Below, piece by piece: positions 31,084 through 42,864 of a DNA stretch of 64,000 bases (position 1 is the first letter of the stretch; each line of letters begins with the position of its first letter). Below the pieces are notes generated by a model. The model was not told where the DNA came from and did no database searches. It saw only the letters and a list, made by a program, of their open reading frames with translations. Origin of the DNA: Favolaschia claudopus. Lineage: Eukaryota > Basidiomycota > Agaricomycetes > Agaricales > Mycenaceae. The position numbers and the translations under genes are program-made. Where the stretch lies: the NCBI GenBank assembly GCA_037176885.1, contig JAWWNJ010000030.1, forward strand, positions 186,001-250,000, written 5' to 3'.

Positions 31084-32310
31084 GGTACGGGCATTGCGGC
31101 GGCATTGCCCTTGCCAAAAGCGGCAGCTTTGGCCTTGTTTGCCCCCAATCAAACTCCTTCTCCGCATGTTCCGTCGGTTTCTGCGTTCCACAACGATGTA
31201 GAAGCATAGACATAAGGGAGGAAAGTGTTCAAATACTGTCTTGTAGCATGGATCTGTAAAAATATTTAGGAAATTCTTCATCTCTCGAATGATATCGGGC
31301 AATTGAGGTGGGAATGGCGTACCATCGGGATGTAGGTAGTAAAAGAAAACATGTAGAACACCTCCAAGCGCTTCCACAGCACGAAAGACAAACTTTTTAC
31401 CTTGGAATCTCGCTTCAGGCTCAAAATTGAACCAGAAGTCAACGGGTTTCGCTTCCTCGTCACGCATGTCACAATCGTCACAAGCCTCAACAAGGGCACA
31501 TACAGCTCGCTCTGCAGGCTGAACGGTGGCTCAGAATACCACGCTTTATGTGGGAGGTTTGTTTGGTATAAGCGGGTGTATCATAATATTAACAGAGGCC
31601 TGTGTTTCGTTGCCAGGAATTATGACTTCCAGCTTGATTTTGCTGAAATCAATGTCCTGTGAGCCCCGAAGGTCGAAAACAAGAAATCCGGCATATAACC
31701 TTTGAGAAGGCAGTAAATTCATACATGGTTCCACTTTGGCTTTAGTAAATCTCTGATGATTTGAGAAAGTTATTAGCATATTACTTTGATAATTCCATTG
31801 ATCGCCTACATACAACTGTTGCTGCCTCATTTACCTGGCAAGAATTCACAAGATATATTCATATCAAGTACTGAGAGCTTTCTGAATGCTAAGTGGAGTA
31901 AAACAGGGATATTTGGGCCATAGAACTGGGGGTTTCTAGTCGTCTCCGTAGAAAAGCTTCTCGCCCTTCAAATCCGGCCCAATCCTTTGACCACCGCGGG
32001 CAATTTTGCTCAGAATCCATCATTCAACAAAAGTACTATGCCGGATTATTCAAATTTTCCCTATGTCTTGTGAAGGTGCTGGGTTTTCCGAAAAAAAGGG
32101 GATCTCATACCAAATCACATCAAAATTCAAAAATCCGGCATTGTACTTTTGTTTTAATGCTTATTCCCTACAACATTTATCAACGGACCTAAGGGATAGG
32201 ACGCCGTTGTAAGAGGCTGAAGCCTTTGCGAAGTTGGAACCGAGGTCCCCAGCCAACCAAACACAACCAAAGCTGCCGCTTTCGGCAAGGGCAATGCCCG
32301 TATCACCGCC
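31084..32310 (-). mobile_element. 1.2-kb TIR element, second copy of the one inside Rna14
   Basis: The sequence is the inverted counterpart of 52,549-53,759, sharing blocks such as VDFWFNFEPEARFQGKKFVF and VDAMRQQQLYVGDQW-like frames. Ends are inverted: TACGGGCATTG...GCCAAAAGCGGCAGCTTTGG on the left, and the same sequence reversed at 32,265-32,302. The left TIR carries an extra GCGGCGGCATTG block. The internal frames are broken, with no transposase motif, so the element looks non-autonomous and perhaps carries a captured gene piece. Confidence 0.7.
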
Positions 32311-33635
32311 AACCCAGACTGAGACCTGTGTGATCTCAATGCCGAGTGTCAATTGAGGCCCACAGTTGGTCTCAAAAAGAGGCAATGTTGATGTCAAAAG
32401 TCATTCCATTCGGCTTATCATTTTGGTCTCAGTCTGAGCGCCACCTCATTTTGAGCTCAATGACTGACATCGAAATCAAGCTTTCATCCAGCCTCTCTGG
32501 GAGCACAGGCTGTGTGTAGCGTTGACGAAATTATAAATATGAATCACACCGGTTTCAAGATTGGGAACAGGCTGATATTGGGATATAAAATAGTACATAC
32601 AGTTCTGTACGGTAGTTATGATCGTCAGCTAGGAAGGGTTCGAACGGTGGATCCTGCAGACAGGCGTCAGTGGGCACGTAACTGCCAACAGGACGTTTGC
32701 TGGCGCAAGCCCACGGAAAACGATTATAGTGTCGTCGGGAGCTATTGATCGAGGAGAGGACTTTGACGGTTGCATTTGCTCGGGTGGCAACTGTGTTGCG
32801 GAGGGCGGGAGGGAGGGAGGGAGGGAGGGAAGCAGTACACGATCGATCGGGGACGAAGGGCGGGTGAGGCAGGACATGCATATGAAGAAGTCCGGTTAGT
32901 CGTTGACTCAGCCAAGGGAACGGAGACACACCAACGAACATCAAACTTTGTCGAGCCACGAGCATCCTGCTCCGTCAACTCTGGGTTGAGCCGACTTGAA
33001 ACCTGCAAGAATCTCAAGGCCACGTTGTGGCTTGGCAATGACACGGACATCGAAGAGCTAGCTGGACTTGCAGGAGAAAGACTGAGGTGAACTTGATCAT
33101 GTAGTTGAATGAAGCCAGTCTTGAAAACTTGCACTCAAAGAAGGTCAGCTTGACGAACTTGCAGCCCTGACGCAGACTTGGGCAGGCGCTTGGAGGAAAG
33201 GCGTCTTGTGGATTCTTGTAAGTTAAGGCTTGAGGTGGCTGAGGCTGAGCACGGACCGAGGTCTTGAGAGGTCTTGAGCACACGAAGGGAAGCGAAAAGG
33301 TTGATTTGACTGTTTGAAGGGGGGAAAGCGTTGGGGGATGAGTGGGGGGAAGGAAGGAGGGTGAGTCACACGGTAACACTTGACAACGAACATGATCAAC
33401 AAAAACGTGACATCGCGTCATCTCACGTGTTGATGTGGGACTTGGAGGAGATTTTTTTTCAGTCTGCAGAGTCTTTCGTTACTTACGCTCGTCGCGCTGC
33501 CCGAGTGCGAGGCATCTGCGGCGGCTTCAATACATTGTGCATCATGCCCTAAACCCCGTTGTCACCAGTGCCTCGACCTCAGCACCAAGCTGCGTGAATG
33601 CAGGCTTGGCATCGCGGCTGCCGGCAGCCGCCCAC
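32311..33635. other. No gene seen; GGGA microsatellite
   Basis: A (GGGA)n tract at about 32,806-32,829 and surrounding purine-rich sequence give long but low-complexity reverse frames. No protein domain seen. Confidence 0.4.
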
Positions 33636-34395
33636 CACTGTGGTCGCAGAACCCCATGAATTTCCCATAGCCGGACCATGAATTCCACAATTCACGGGTT
33701 TATCTAGTGAATTCAGATTCATGGGGTTGTAACTTCACGTACCCGATTCACATAATTAGAGTCCGCAATATGAAGTGCGTGAATTTCACTCGAAAATCGA
33801 ATGAATGCATATGTGTGAAAACTGCTCAGAAAGTTCATTCCTTGCTTCCTGGCAACTCTTGGAAATTCACCCGTAAACCTCGTGAAATTCATGGAGTTCA
33901 AGTTGCCTCGAACACGGTACATGGTTCTGGTCACCAATACTGGTTGTGTTCCTAATACAGTAATATAGTTAATTTACATACTTTGAATACCGTAACTTAG
34001 TAATCGTTAGTAAAGACTTGTTGCACTTGTTCAGTAAGTACTTCCGTGCAAAAGAGATAAGAATAATACTTGTATGTTGACACTGGTCAAAGCGAGGGGT
34101 ACGTATGTAGTAGATTTTCCATGCAGTTTTTACGTATTTTTCAAGTGACTTTCGGGAGTATTGGAAGGGAATCCAACACAGTGAAAGAGTTTTCATTGGA
34201 ATATGAGGTGGATATCATTCCCAAACCATGTGAATTAACACCATGGAATGTCCCACTCACATAGTTGGACCCAGTGAAAATATCTCCGTGAAATCCACAA
34301 CTCCATAGTGGGATTCACAGAGTTTTCCGGTGAATTTCCCATTGAAACCTTGTGAACCAACTATGGGAAAGTCAGGGGGTTATGCGACCACAGTG
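33636..34395. mobile_element. CACTG-ended TIR element with 4-bp target duplication
   Basis: Ends CACTGTGGTCGCAGAACCCC and its inverted partner (GGGGGTTATGCGACCACAGTG, given in two parts: GGGGGTTATGC, GACCACAGTG). Direct repeats CCAC flank both ends (33,632-33,635 and 34,396-34,399). The interior consists of scattered GTGAAATTC/GAATTTCAC motifs and has no coding capacity. Same family as 54,292-58,369. Confidence 0.7.
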
Positions 34396-34851
34396 CCACA
34401 ACGATGACCTCCATGCTGCATCTGCCCTGGGCTGCCCTGGGTGTAATACCGATAAACACTTAAATCGGACTTTATCTTATATGCTTTGGCGGTAATTGTC
34501 TTTCGGCTACTTAGCGCTACTAACAAAGTACTCTCAGCAACTTGGCAAGGGAGACAATATATTGAGAGCAGGACAAGGAATCAAAACGGGGTTGTAATTG
34601 AGTCCAGAGCGATCACAAATCTGAGTTCATTTTGAGCTCGGAAAAAAGATGTCAATTTGGAATCAAGACGAGACCGAATTGGTGTCATCAAAGAATCTCA
34701 AATCAAGGTTTCAGCTTGGTCTCACCAAGACCCCACTCCAGGTTGGTGGTGTACGTACCCACAAACTCTCTGCAATGATTCCCGCAACGAGGCTGTGTTT
34801 CTCCAAACGGGGTTGCCGGTGGCGCACTACCGCTTGGCGTGAGTGACACTA

Positions 34852-35383
34852 GGGTGGCGGGAAATAGGCCTCCGAAATTTACATCTGCAAATTTACCAGG
34901 TAAATTACCTGCTAATTTACCCAACTTTTCGGAGGCTCAAAAATGGCCGGTAAAATAGGGCTAATTTACCGTGGTCTGGAGGGCTAAATCCACCTGCTTG
35001 GGCAGCCTTAGCCGGGTTTTTTCTTGAAAGAAAGAGCACAATTGGTGCACGACATCCAATATTCTGTCAATTTCGGCCATTTTTGTCCGATTTCTCAATG
35101 ATTCTGTCGAATTTTCTTCCCACCCTGACATCATTGGGGAGATGCGGTCGGACCCTCTGCAAAATATAGTGCTCATGCGCTTGCTGAGTTTCTTATCCCA
35201 TTCTGCCCTCAGTAGCAGCGGTAATTGGGAAAATTTTCGAATTTTTAGTTGGTTCTTGCAGCGAAAAGAGCCGTGGGAAATTTGGGTAAATCAGCCCGGT
35301 AAATTAGGTCAAATAGGCCCGTCCGAGAAGGCTTTGGTAAATTACCTCGGTCAACCAGGCGCCAGAGCTATTTCCCGCCACCC
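34852..35383. mobile_element. TIR element with TA flanks (532 bp)
   Basis: Terminal GGGTGGCGGGAAATAG and inverted CTATTTCCCGCCACCC, each flanked by TA. The interior repeats the theme GGTAAATTA/TAATTTACC and has no gene. Confidence 0.65.
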
Positions 35384-35492
35384 TAAACTGTGACACGATC
35401 GTGGGGCGTTCACGTGCCAGTGTGGTCATGAGGTTGGTCAGCCGAAATCGGCGCGGCGGAATCTCGGAGTGTCTAAATTGTTTCTCCGAGGG

Positions 35493-36054
35493 TGGGGGCT
35501 GCAGGATTCGAACCTGCGACCTTGGCAATGTGCGCGTGGTCAACCTTAGAGTGTGTACGGCTGCAAGATACGGACGAGATACTGGATATTGATGGGTACT
35601 GATTTCCTTATTGAGTAGGTACGGGCCACTGTGACTTTTGTGACGAGCTATGCGTTGATCCAACGTGCGAATAAATTCAATCGTCGTCGACGTCTCTTCC
35701 TCGCCGTCTGCGACCGCGATGACCTACCGGCAACTTGCCTCTTCGTTTGAAATTAAGCGAGTTTTTGGCACCTGTATTGTAACCCCAAATAAATTGTAGA
35801 ATAATGCTGTGAATTTTATAGGTCGTTGCTAAGGAGATATGCGGAGGCGGGAACAAGGCGGGATGTGAGGAGTGGGACGGGAAACAATGCCAAAGGGTCG
35901 GGATTCGGCGGGAACTCCGGAGCGACAGGTGGGATCCGTGTCACGGTCTCTACTCAATAAGGAAATCAGTGCCCATCAATATCCCGTATCTCGCCAGTAT
36001 CTCGCACCCGTACACACTCTTAGGGGATGGTTACCGCTGTGCCATCCAACCCCG
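35493..36054 (-). tRNA. tRNA-like sequence (Ser/Leu-type length), split by a TIR element
   Basis: On the reverse strand the 5' half (36,054-36,024) has a D-arm ATGG-CACAGCGGTAA-CCAT that fits an A box. The 3' half (35,549-35,493) has a perfect T-arm GCAGG-TTCGAAT-CCTGC (B box) and AGCCCCC, pairing with GGGGTT at the 5' end apart from the first pair. Removing the 469-bp insert and one 5-bp duplication leaves 88 nt, the length of a tRNA with a long variable arm. I cannot fold a clean anticodon arm, so it may be a decayed gene or a tRNA-derived SINE head. Confidence 0.45.
35550..36018. mobile_element. 469-bp TIR element inserted in the tRNA-like sequence
   Basis: Inverted arms of about 70 bp starting AGTGTGTACGG (35,550 and, reversed, 36,018) and sharing GATATTGATGGG and CTGATTTCCTTATTGAGTAG. 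Flanked by CTTAG at 35,545-35,549 and 36,019-36,023, a 5-bp target duplication. No coding capacity. Confidence 0.8.
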
Positions 36055-36279
36055 CAAACACATAACATAGCACAACTATTGCTCGTACAATTGTTTCGTG
36101 CAGCATTTTGGACAAATCCAAATTGAATTGATATGGTCACTGGTAGTTTCTTTCGGCGTGTAATTAAAGGCTGTGGCTAATGTCATCGAAGGCAAGATTC
36201 TGTGCGCTACAGTGCTGTCAGTGTGACTAGTAATCATTTTCCCGTGATAGCTACAGTTGTGGACACACTAAAGTGACAA

Positions 36280-37013
36280 CTATGGCGGTCAATGTGTCGT
36301 TTTTAATCAAATGTGTATAAAATGTCCATTCTGAGCTAACCAACAGCTTTTGTTTGCGTGTGTAAAAACTCTCAATCGAGTAGAGTAGAAAGTTTTTGCG
36401 TGCCAGTAGAAAAAGTTTGTGTCGGTCCGATGTCTGGTGGCTGTGTATCTGATGCGAGTTGATGGCCGAGATATTAAGATTTTCAACCAGTTGCAACCAG
36501 AGAAGATGAGGCAGCATAGATAACTAATATAACCCTCCAAATGCATTTACAGAGCTACATGGGGTAGCTCTATTCTTTACTGCACTGTAGGAAGAGCTAA
36601 GTAATAGTCAGCTCAAAAGCAGCATACATAGACTTGTGGCAGTCATTCTGGCCCAGTCCAGCTGATAATTGAGTTCTATTATAAGTAAATACATATAGCA
36701 AACTAGCAGGTAGCACCCAATAAGATACCAGCAAGGAGGGTAGAGCAAAGCTCTGTTGAAGTCCCAATGCCGAATCAGGGATCATTTCATCATCAATTGC
36801 ATAGCCACCTCTCTGCGGCCCGCAACAAACTTTCCACACTCGAGCGCGAAAAGTTTTCACACTGTTGTTTTCCAGTTTTATAGGTCAACTCGGAAGAAAC
36901 ATGGACCTCAAATTTCCTTGTCTTTTTCTTCCCTTTGTACATTTTACACACGAAATCTTACCAAATACACATTTTCCACAGATTTGATTAAAACGACAGA
37001 TTGACCGCCATAG
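36280..37013. mobile_element. 734-bp TIR element, ACAA flanks
   Basis: Left CTATGGCGGTCAATGTGTCG and right inverted CTATGGCGGTCAATCTGTCG, arms of about 50 bp, with ACAA on both sides (36,276-36,279 and 37,014-37,017). The interior has no recognisable protein. Confidence 0.6.
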
Positions 37014-37050
37014 ACAACTGTTAATGTCGTGTCACAAGTCATGTAACAAA

Positions 37051-37232
37051 CACTGTGCAAAGTATTCATCATGAAATTCATGCAGATTGTTATGAAATTC
37101 AGGTTTCATGATGTTTTGTCATGAACGACGTTACAGTGAATTACAAGACGGTTTTCATGATGCTCAGAAATCTGCTTTTGTGACAATATGGATTCACGAC
37201 AAAACATCATAAATTTTCGTCATGAAACAACT
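37051..37232 (+). repeat. CATGAAATTCA-rich direct repeat, copy 1
   Basis: Begins CACTGTG and shares order and spacing of CATGAAATTCA blocks and a GATTCACGAC...AAACATCA tail with 37,741-38,014. A poly-T run (about 37,238-37,256) follows. Confidence 0.5.
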
Positions 37233-37740
37233 ACTCAATTTTTTTTTTTTTTTTTTGCTAAGTCCACCAGATGCTCATCCCAGTGTTACACCAGTACACC
37301 AGTACATGGTGCTATGTAGAGTAGTAGGTCTGTCAACTACATCCTACTGAAAATCGGTTGGTTAACAAGTCAATAGCTCAGTCAACGACTTGAGAACAGA
37401 TATTCTAGCGACATGTATCGACTGAAATCCGATGTCCCTCAAATCTCCATTAGTCTAAGAGTAATAGTCCGTGCTGCGCTCAGCACTCAGCCTCAGCTTC
37501 AAACTCAAGCCCTTGGTCTTTGGGAGGTGATGCGCAGGTACCGGGTAAATACGTCATCCCAATCTGCGATGCCTTGCGCTGATTATCTAGCTCAGAAGAC
37601 TGGTGCTTCAGATTATGGTCGGAATCTATGCAAAGCTGCGGAACCCCCACCATTAGCGAAGACGCAGCGCCGGTTTCTCATTCCAATGCTTCACCGCTCG
37701 CTGTTGCAGTTTGGAGGAAGAAAATGCATTCGAAATGCAG

Positions 37741-38014
37741 CACTGTGTGAAGTATTTGTCATGAAATTCAAGATCATCGTCTTGAAATTCAAGATTCCTG
37801 ACGTTTCGTTAGAATACACGTCATGAATTTCAAGACTGGTTTCATGATGCTCCAAAACTTCTAAAAGTTACAAGGTGTGATACCGCACTCATATTCAACT
37901 GTGGGACTACATTACAGGATAATGCATATAATTCTCTTTCAAAAAGTGACATAAAAATCTTGAACCTGCATTCACGACGAAACATCACGAATTTCGGCCT
38001 CGAAAAACCAGCAA
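37741..38014 (+). repeat. CATGAAATTCA-rich direct repeat, copy 2
   Basis: Same start (CACTGTG) and tail as copy 1 but about 90 bp longer in the middle. The interior resembles the GAAATTCA motif style of the CACTG-ended elements elsewhere in the window. No gene. Confidence 0.5.
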
Positions 38015-38095
38015 ATTGTTGTTCAAGTCCTGCAGCCGAGCTGCCGAGTCAATGACGTCACCTACAGCATTGCTCCACATCCGCAGTCGAAATTT

Positions 38096-39325
38096 GTGCT
38101 GCCTACTGTTACAGATTCGCTCGCGTACGATTCTTTCGACCCACAATCTAGTCTCGAGCATGCTTTACGCAACGATCACCCAGCCGTTGACGACTTAGAC
38201 GTCGAGTCCAACTATGAACTACAACCACTGCTGTCCGAGCTGAGTCTTTCTCTTCCTTCCACCCCATCCATTTACACTTCCGAGTCCTTCCCTGATTCTC
38301 CGAAAGAGAAACTCGTCGAACTCCACTTGCCAAACACGAAACCGCCTCATGAATATTCTGAGTCGTCTCCCAGCAATAATTTTGACGAAGATTTGCGCGC
38401 CCTCACAGAACTTTACACCGAGCCAGATTTATTTGAACGAGCTGAGTTACAACCTTTCTTCCCGCGCACCTCTTACGATCATAATCCAACGTTGCTAGAG
38501 CCCGAGTCAGATATTCTAGACGGAGCTCCCGATCTTGTTACTGACCATCCTCCAAGTTACCAGGACGCGATTTATTCCGGAGACTCGAATTTTTGTTATC
38601 CGTGCTCAAAGATCACAGCTGAGTATTTTTCCTCTATGCTTTTTGGTACGGTTCTGTGCGTGGTATCCTATTTTGGTGGAATCACGGGATGGACTGGTGT
38701 TTTATCATTTTTTGTCCTCCTCGGAAGTTACGCTGATCGTAATTTTGAGCTCGAATGGAGCGAAGATTCAAGTTCTGCACCCGAGTTGAACTCCGTTTGT
38801 CTTCGCGCCAATAAATTCTGCGAATTCTTGCCTCCGTCACTGAATCTGTTTCTCTTTCAACCTCGGGCACCAGATAAATCTTGCGATGCAATGGAAGAAT
38901 TCGATTCAAGCTACAGTCGAAGCTGCCATAACCCATAGCTCCCATAACCCATAATCTCCTTTAACCCATACATTTTTGGGGGTTTTTGACCGGTTTTTGG
39001 CTGGGATAACCCATAAATCTATCATATCCCATAGCTTTTTGGCCCTACCGAGGGCTATGGGTTATGACAGCTTCGACTGTATGTCTCATCATTCGTCTTC
39101 GCGCTGATTTCCTCGTATTGCAGAGAATTGTTTATGCTCGACTCGTCTGGGAACCCTGCATGTGCAGATAGAGTATGGAATTCGAAGGAAACAGTACCTC
39201 CTGATAAACAGGGAAGAACTTGGGACGAGGTTACGCCCAATTGTTTCGCAGCATCTGAATTTTACGATGAGCCCTCTCCTTCTAACTCCTTCTTTCGCGC
39301 CTGTTCCTCATCTGTTCCGAGCTGA
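38096..39325 (+). pseudogene. Acidic ORF with hydrophobic C-terminal part, stopped by a TIR element
   Basis: Open frame from at least 38,096. The first codon there is GTG and the frame stays open further left, so the real start is unknown. Serine/proline/acid-rich for about 160 residues (SSLEHALRN, LPSTPSIYTSES), then a PPSYQDAIY motif of PPxY type and two hydrophobic stretches (MLFGTVLCVVSYFGG, GVLSFFVLLGSY) that could be a membrane hairpin. It ends at 38,938 inside a 166-bp element. Element plus one TA equals 168 bp, and the same frame resumes beyond it (YVSSFVFALISSYCRELF) to 39,325. No family recognised. Confidence 0.5.
38914..39079. mobile_element. 166-bp TIR element with TA target duplication
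   Basis: Ends CAGTCGAAGCTGCCATAACC and its inverted counterpart (GGTTATGACAGCTTCGACTG), TA at 38,912-38,913 and 39,080-39,081. The interior is made of CCATAACCCATA motifs. No coding capacity. Confidence 0.85.
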
Positions 39326-41464
39326 TTGCCATATATTACAGAAACTTCTCTCAACGCCAGCGCACTCTACCTCGCAAGCGACGACCAACATGGCTGTAAC
39401 AGAGGGCTCTCTTCCACGCCCGATAAGCCCTTCGGCCCCTTCCTTCTGAATAAAATTTTTCTTGCCCTTTTTGTCTCTAGATCCGAGCTGATTTCCCAAT
39501 TTTGCAGTGATTTCGAGGGCGAAATCAAAAGTTTGGGCCACTGTGGAAGGGCTAGTCGCCCTCCTCGTCGACTCGGTACAACAATCCCAAGTTCCAAATG
39601 CCACAGTCGGCCACGAAGATCCGCACAGCGTATTTGCGCTATGGGTGCCGGCACATGCAACCAAATCTCAGGTACCAAATGTCCATTTCCACCTGCATAG
39701 GGTACCCAGGTGGTAAGAATGACGCCCGAAGGCATGGAGTCTGTGATTGTTCCAAGTACGTGCCAAGCAACAGTTTTCGGAAATTTGCCCGAGGTCACGC
39801 CTACTGAGCGCATCGTGAGGCTCGACAGATCGAAGAGTACCATGTTAGCGTTTGAGAGGTCGAATGGCTGGTTGACAGTTTAGCAAGCACTCAGTGCAAG
39901 GAACCTAAGGAACCTGCCTCGGTATTATCAACCCACCCCCCGGTTAGTAAAACGCATGCAGCCGAGTTGTCAATGAGAGTAGCTTGCATACCGTAACCGA
40001 GCCGCGGCAAGTTCGGAGGGAAGGTTCGATCCAAGCAAGTCCAAGTCCAGCCCGCGCATGAATCAAAGGCGGCAATCGAAAAAGTGGACAGAGTTGGTGC
40101 AATCTTTCATTGTTGCTGGCTCCAGGGCATTCCTCCTCGGCAGCCGTGATGGCCACGACGACGATGCTGAGGCAATGGGTCACTGCCAACGTATTTTGCC
40201 TTGTTGGGACATCGCCGTTGAAGCTTTTGGCCTGGATGGTATCATACTCTCAATGCAGTAGGTCAAAACTAGGTGATCAAGCTCGTACAAAAACTCAAAT
40301 CGTTAAAGAGTGCCGTCCGCCGTGGCGAGCGTGTTGCCCAAATCTCAGATCTTGCTTCTCTGCTTTGTTTGCTTTAAACTGCTGATCTCCGGGAGATTAT
40401 AAACTGCCAACGGTAGGGTCCTACAATTGATGCAATGAATGGTATCACCTGGATTGCGCTCGCTTAGCTGAAGTTCTCCGCGATCTCATTGACAAGTTCT
40501 ATTGTTCGATTTACCGTCATGGTGAGTGGAAGCATGTCCTGCGCACGCCTCCAAGTGTGACATAGTTAGTTCTCAGATTCGCCGAATTTGCAAACCACAT
40601 TCAAATCACGCTGTCGACGTGGTCTCGAACACCTTGATCCCAGTTCGAGAGAAGCATGTCACAAGCCGGCGCGTGGGTGACTTTCCAAATACTGTTCAGA
40701 TCGGTGCGGTTTTGACAATGTTAAACAACGTCTGCACACGTTCGCGGCGTCGGGAGGCAATACAGATATGTTCTGGGACAACGTTAAACATGCACAGAAG
40801 CCAGAGGCAGTTGTTTTGAGCCACGATCCCTTGGGCTCGGTAACACTTCGGGCTCAATCAGCCAACAAGCTTGAACCGCTGAGAGCGGCGTTGGCCGAAG
40901 TCCAGAGGCATCGCTCTGCCATCGCCCGCAACGATGCCCTCTTTTTGCGAAAATGCCTACTCAAGTTGGCAATTGACCGCGCGAGCCAGATTTCACAATG
41001 TGGATTTGACGGGAGACTTTGCTGGGATGACGAATTTGTAGCTGATCGAGGATCAGCAATCATTGAGGGTTCTGACGCTGAATGTACGGAACAATGGTGG
41101 TGCACTGAGAGCCCCCAGTGCGTCCGGCATCAAGGGTAGCTTTTCTTCTGAACATTACTATTCCTGCTGACAATCACAACAGCTGGCAAATAATTCGGGC
41201 GAATGATTTTGAGAAGGAGTCAGCAAAGATGAACCAAGCTATCCTGCGGCTAGCGACCTTGGAGCGGCAGATTCGCAAGCAATCAGATCGGGATAGACGG
41301 TTAACAAAGCAACTCGGAGAACTAACTTGTCCTTACAAAAGTTACTTTTACTTTACTTCGTCTAATTTTTTTTGCGAGTAATAAACGAAGTTTTATAACC
41401 TCATTTCTCATTACATAATGGAGCTCTGATCAAAAGTTACAAGTTCGTTGACTTGTACTACTAT
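39326..41464. other. Unassigned stretch, no convincing gene
   Basis: Several frames of 90-160 codons occur on both strands. One at 40,768-41,139 (ANKLEPLRAALAEVQRHRSA...GRLCWDDEFV) and one at 41,173-41,381 (KMNQAILRLATLERQIRKQ) look protein-like: the first is helical and the second suggests a coiled coil. They could be exons of a decayed gene, but I recognise no domain and cannot join them. Confidence 0.3.
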
Positions 41465-41524
41465 ACAACCGTTTTGGAAAAAGAACGCGGGTTTTGATGG
41501 TTTTTCGTTTTCGAAATCTGCTCA

Positions 41525-41850
41525 CCCGACGGGAAGAGTCGGTTTCATTACTCGAGGAGAAAACCCGTTCACACGGAACAGCCGAGGCCTGAGCCGGAAG
41601 AGCATCGAGGGCGACACGGAAGAGGTAGACGTAGTCAAATTGACGCCGCTGCCATAGGTCACATTTGAAAAAAAAACAAGCAAGACAAACAAGAGAGATC
41701 TCACCTGCCAGTAGCGCACTAAATCAAAGTCTTCCTCCTCAGCCGGTGTGATGACTTCGGCCTGATAGCGAGACAGTTCAGCGTCGATGATACGTTGATC
41801 CTCAGCAATAGCACGGCGCTCTGCCTCAGCTCGTTCCTCGGGCGCTGGGC
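41525..41850 (-). pseudogene. hAT transposase C-terminal (dimerisation) fragment
   Basis: Exon 41,850-41,705 reads ELSRYQAEVITP...EEDFDLVRYWQ. A 56-nt intron (41,704-41,649, GTGAGA...GGCAG) follows, then RVALDALPAQASAVPCERVF and SSSNETDSSRR. Both match the hAT family C-terminal dimerisation region ('ArQ-S-ERvFS' signature), needed for transposase assembly. The RNase-H-like catalytic core is missing upstream. The right end stops at a lone TIR (41,468-41,500) of the CAACCGTTTTGGAAAAAG type, so a small element may have cut it. Confidence 0.7.
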
Positions 41851-41899
41851 AGTGTTGTCGCTGCCAGATGACTCGAGACCACTGGCAGAGCTGGACATC

Positions 41900-42864
41900 G
41901 ACTTCATGAACTCGAGGGTTTTCAGAGCTTTGGTTTAGCTATTGCTTGAGGCATGAATGTGCACTGGCATGAATGGCGAGATAATGAGCCTACTGTATCA
42001 TTTCGACCAAAGATTCAGTAGTCAGCCTTCTCGGGAATTTCCGATATCTTCCTTTTTCTTATTTCTTTTTCCGCTCTTTCCCGGAAAAAACAACCAGTGG
42101 TATGGTCGGAAAACCTCGACCCGGACCTCGGTTTTGTCACGGCTGTAACATCATGTGCATTTCCCCACGCCCCAATTGGCAATGGGGCATGACACGTATG
42201 CGCGTCGGTGCTGTGGTACGCAGCGACGACCCACTGTGAAGGCTTCGCAAGCCTAGAGAAGTATTGAAAGACTGCCCAGCCCACAGATAGTGCTGTTTCA
42301 CGCTTTAGGACCATAATCATCAAGTAATATGTGTTCATGGAATAAAGTATAGTATCTTCGGCATACGTACTGGTTACGACCCCGCCCAAAGTCCCAGATG
42401 CTTCACAATGGTAGATATTTGCCCCGGCAAGTGTAAATGTGGGGTTCCAAACCCTTTATGCAGCCAACAAGCTCCATATCGGGCTCAAGTTGGACCGCCA
42501 AGTTTTCCCAACGACGTTATCCGACCGTGTGAACTGGCACGGTACGGCAGGCGGGATGGTCGAGGTTGATTTTGAACTTTTGACTGAATGTTGGACATCA
42601 GATCTCAATCGACAAAGGGTTCGGACGCAGAATCGTTTAATATATTGGGGACTCTGACAAAACTCTTAAGCCACATTGAATTACATGGAATTTCGGAACA
42701 ACAAGCTGTGTACCCGCTGTACTTAAGTAAGAACGGGGGCGCACTGACTACAGCTGGACTACAATAAGTCCAGTCGTACCTTCTTAGCCTTAGCTCTCAG
42801 TAGGCTTCAAGTTCTATCTATCAAAGCACGTGAAGTTTGGCCAACGGACATTCTGCACCGTAGC
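41900..42864. other. No gene seen
   Basis: Contains one half-copy of the TACTGTAYYATTTCGACC end (about 41,991-42,020). No domain-bearing frame. Confidence 0.4.

Noticed and set aside
32742..33421. Proline/serine-rich reverse frames
   Set aside because: Produced by the GGGA microsatellite and purine-rich flanks.
33636..34395. CRISPR-like repeat of GTGAATTTC motifs
   Set aside because: Spacing is irregular, the motifs are short and in both orientations, and the organism is eukaryotic.
37238..37256. Poly-T run as a retrotransposon tail
   Set aside because: No upstream retroelement in the right orientation; probably a simple homopolymer.
40526..41381. Possible multi-exon gene with a coiled coil
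   Set aside because: Frames cannot be joined with plausible splice sites and no family was recognised, so kept only as unassigned sequence.
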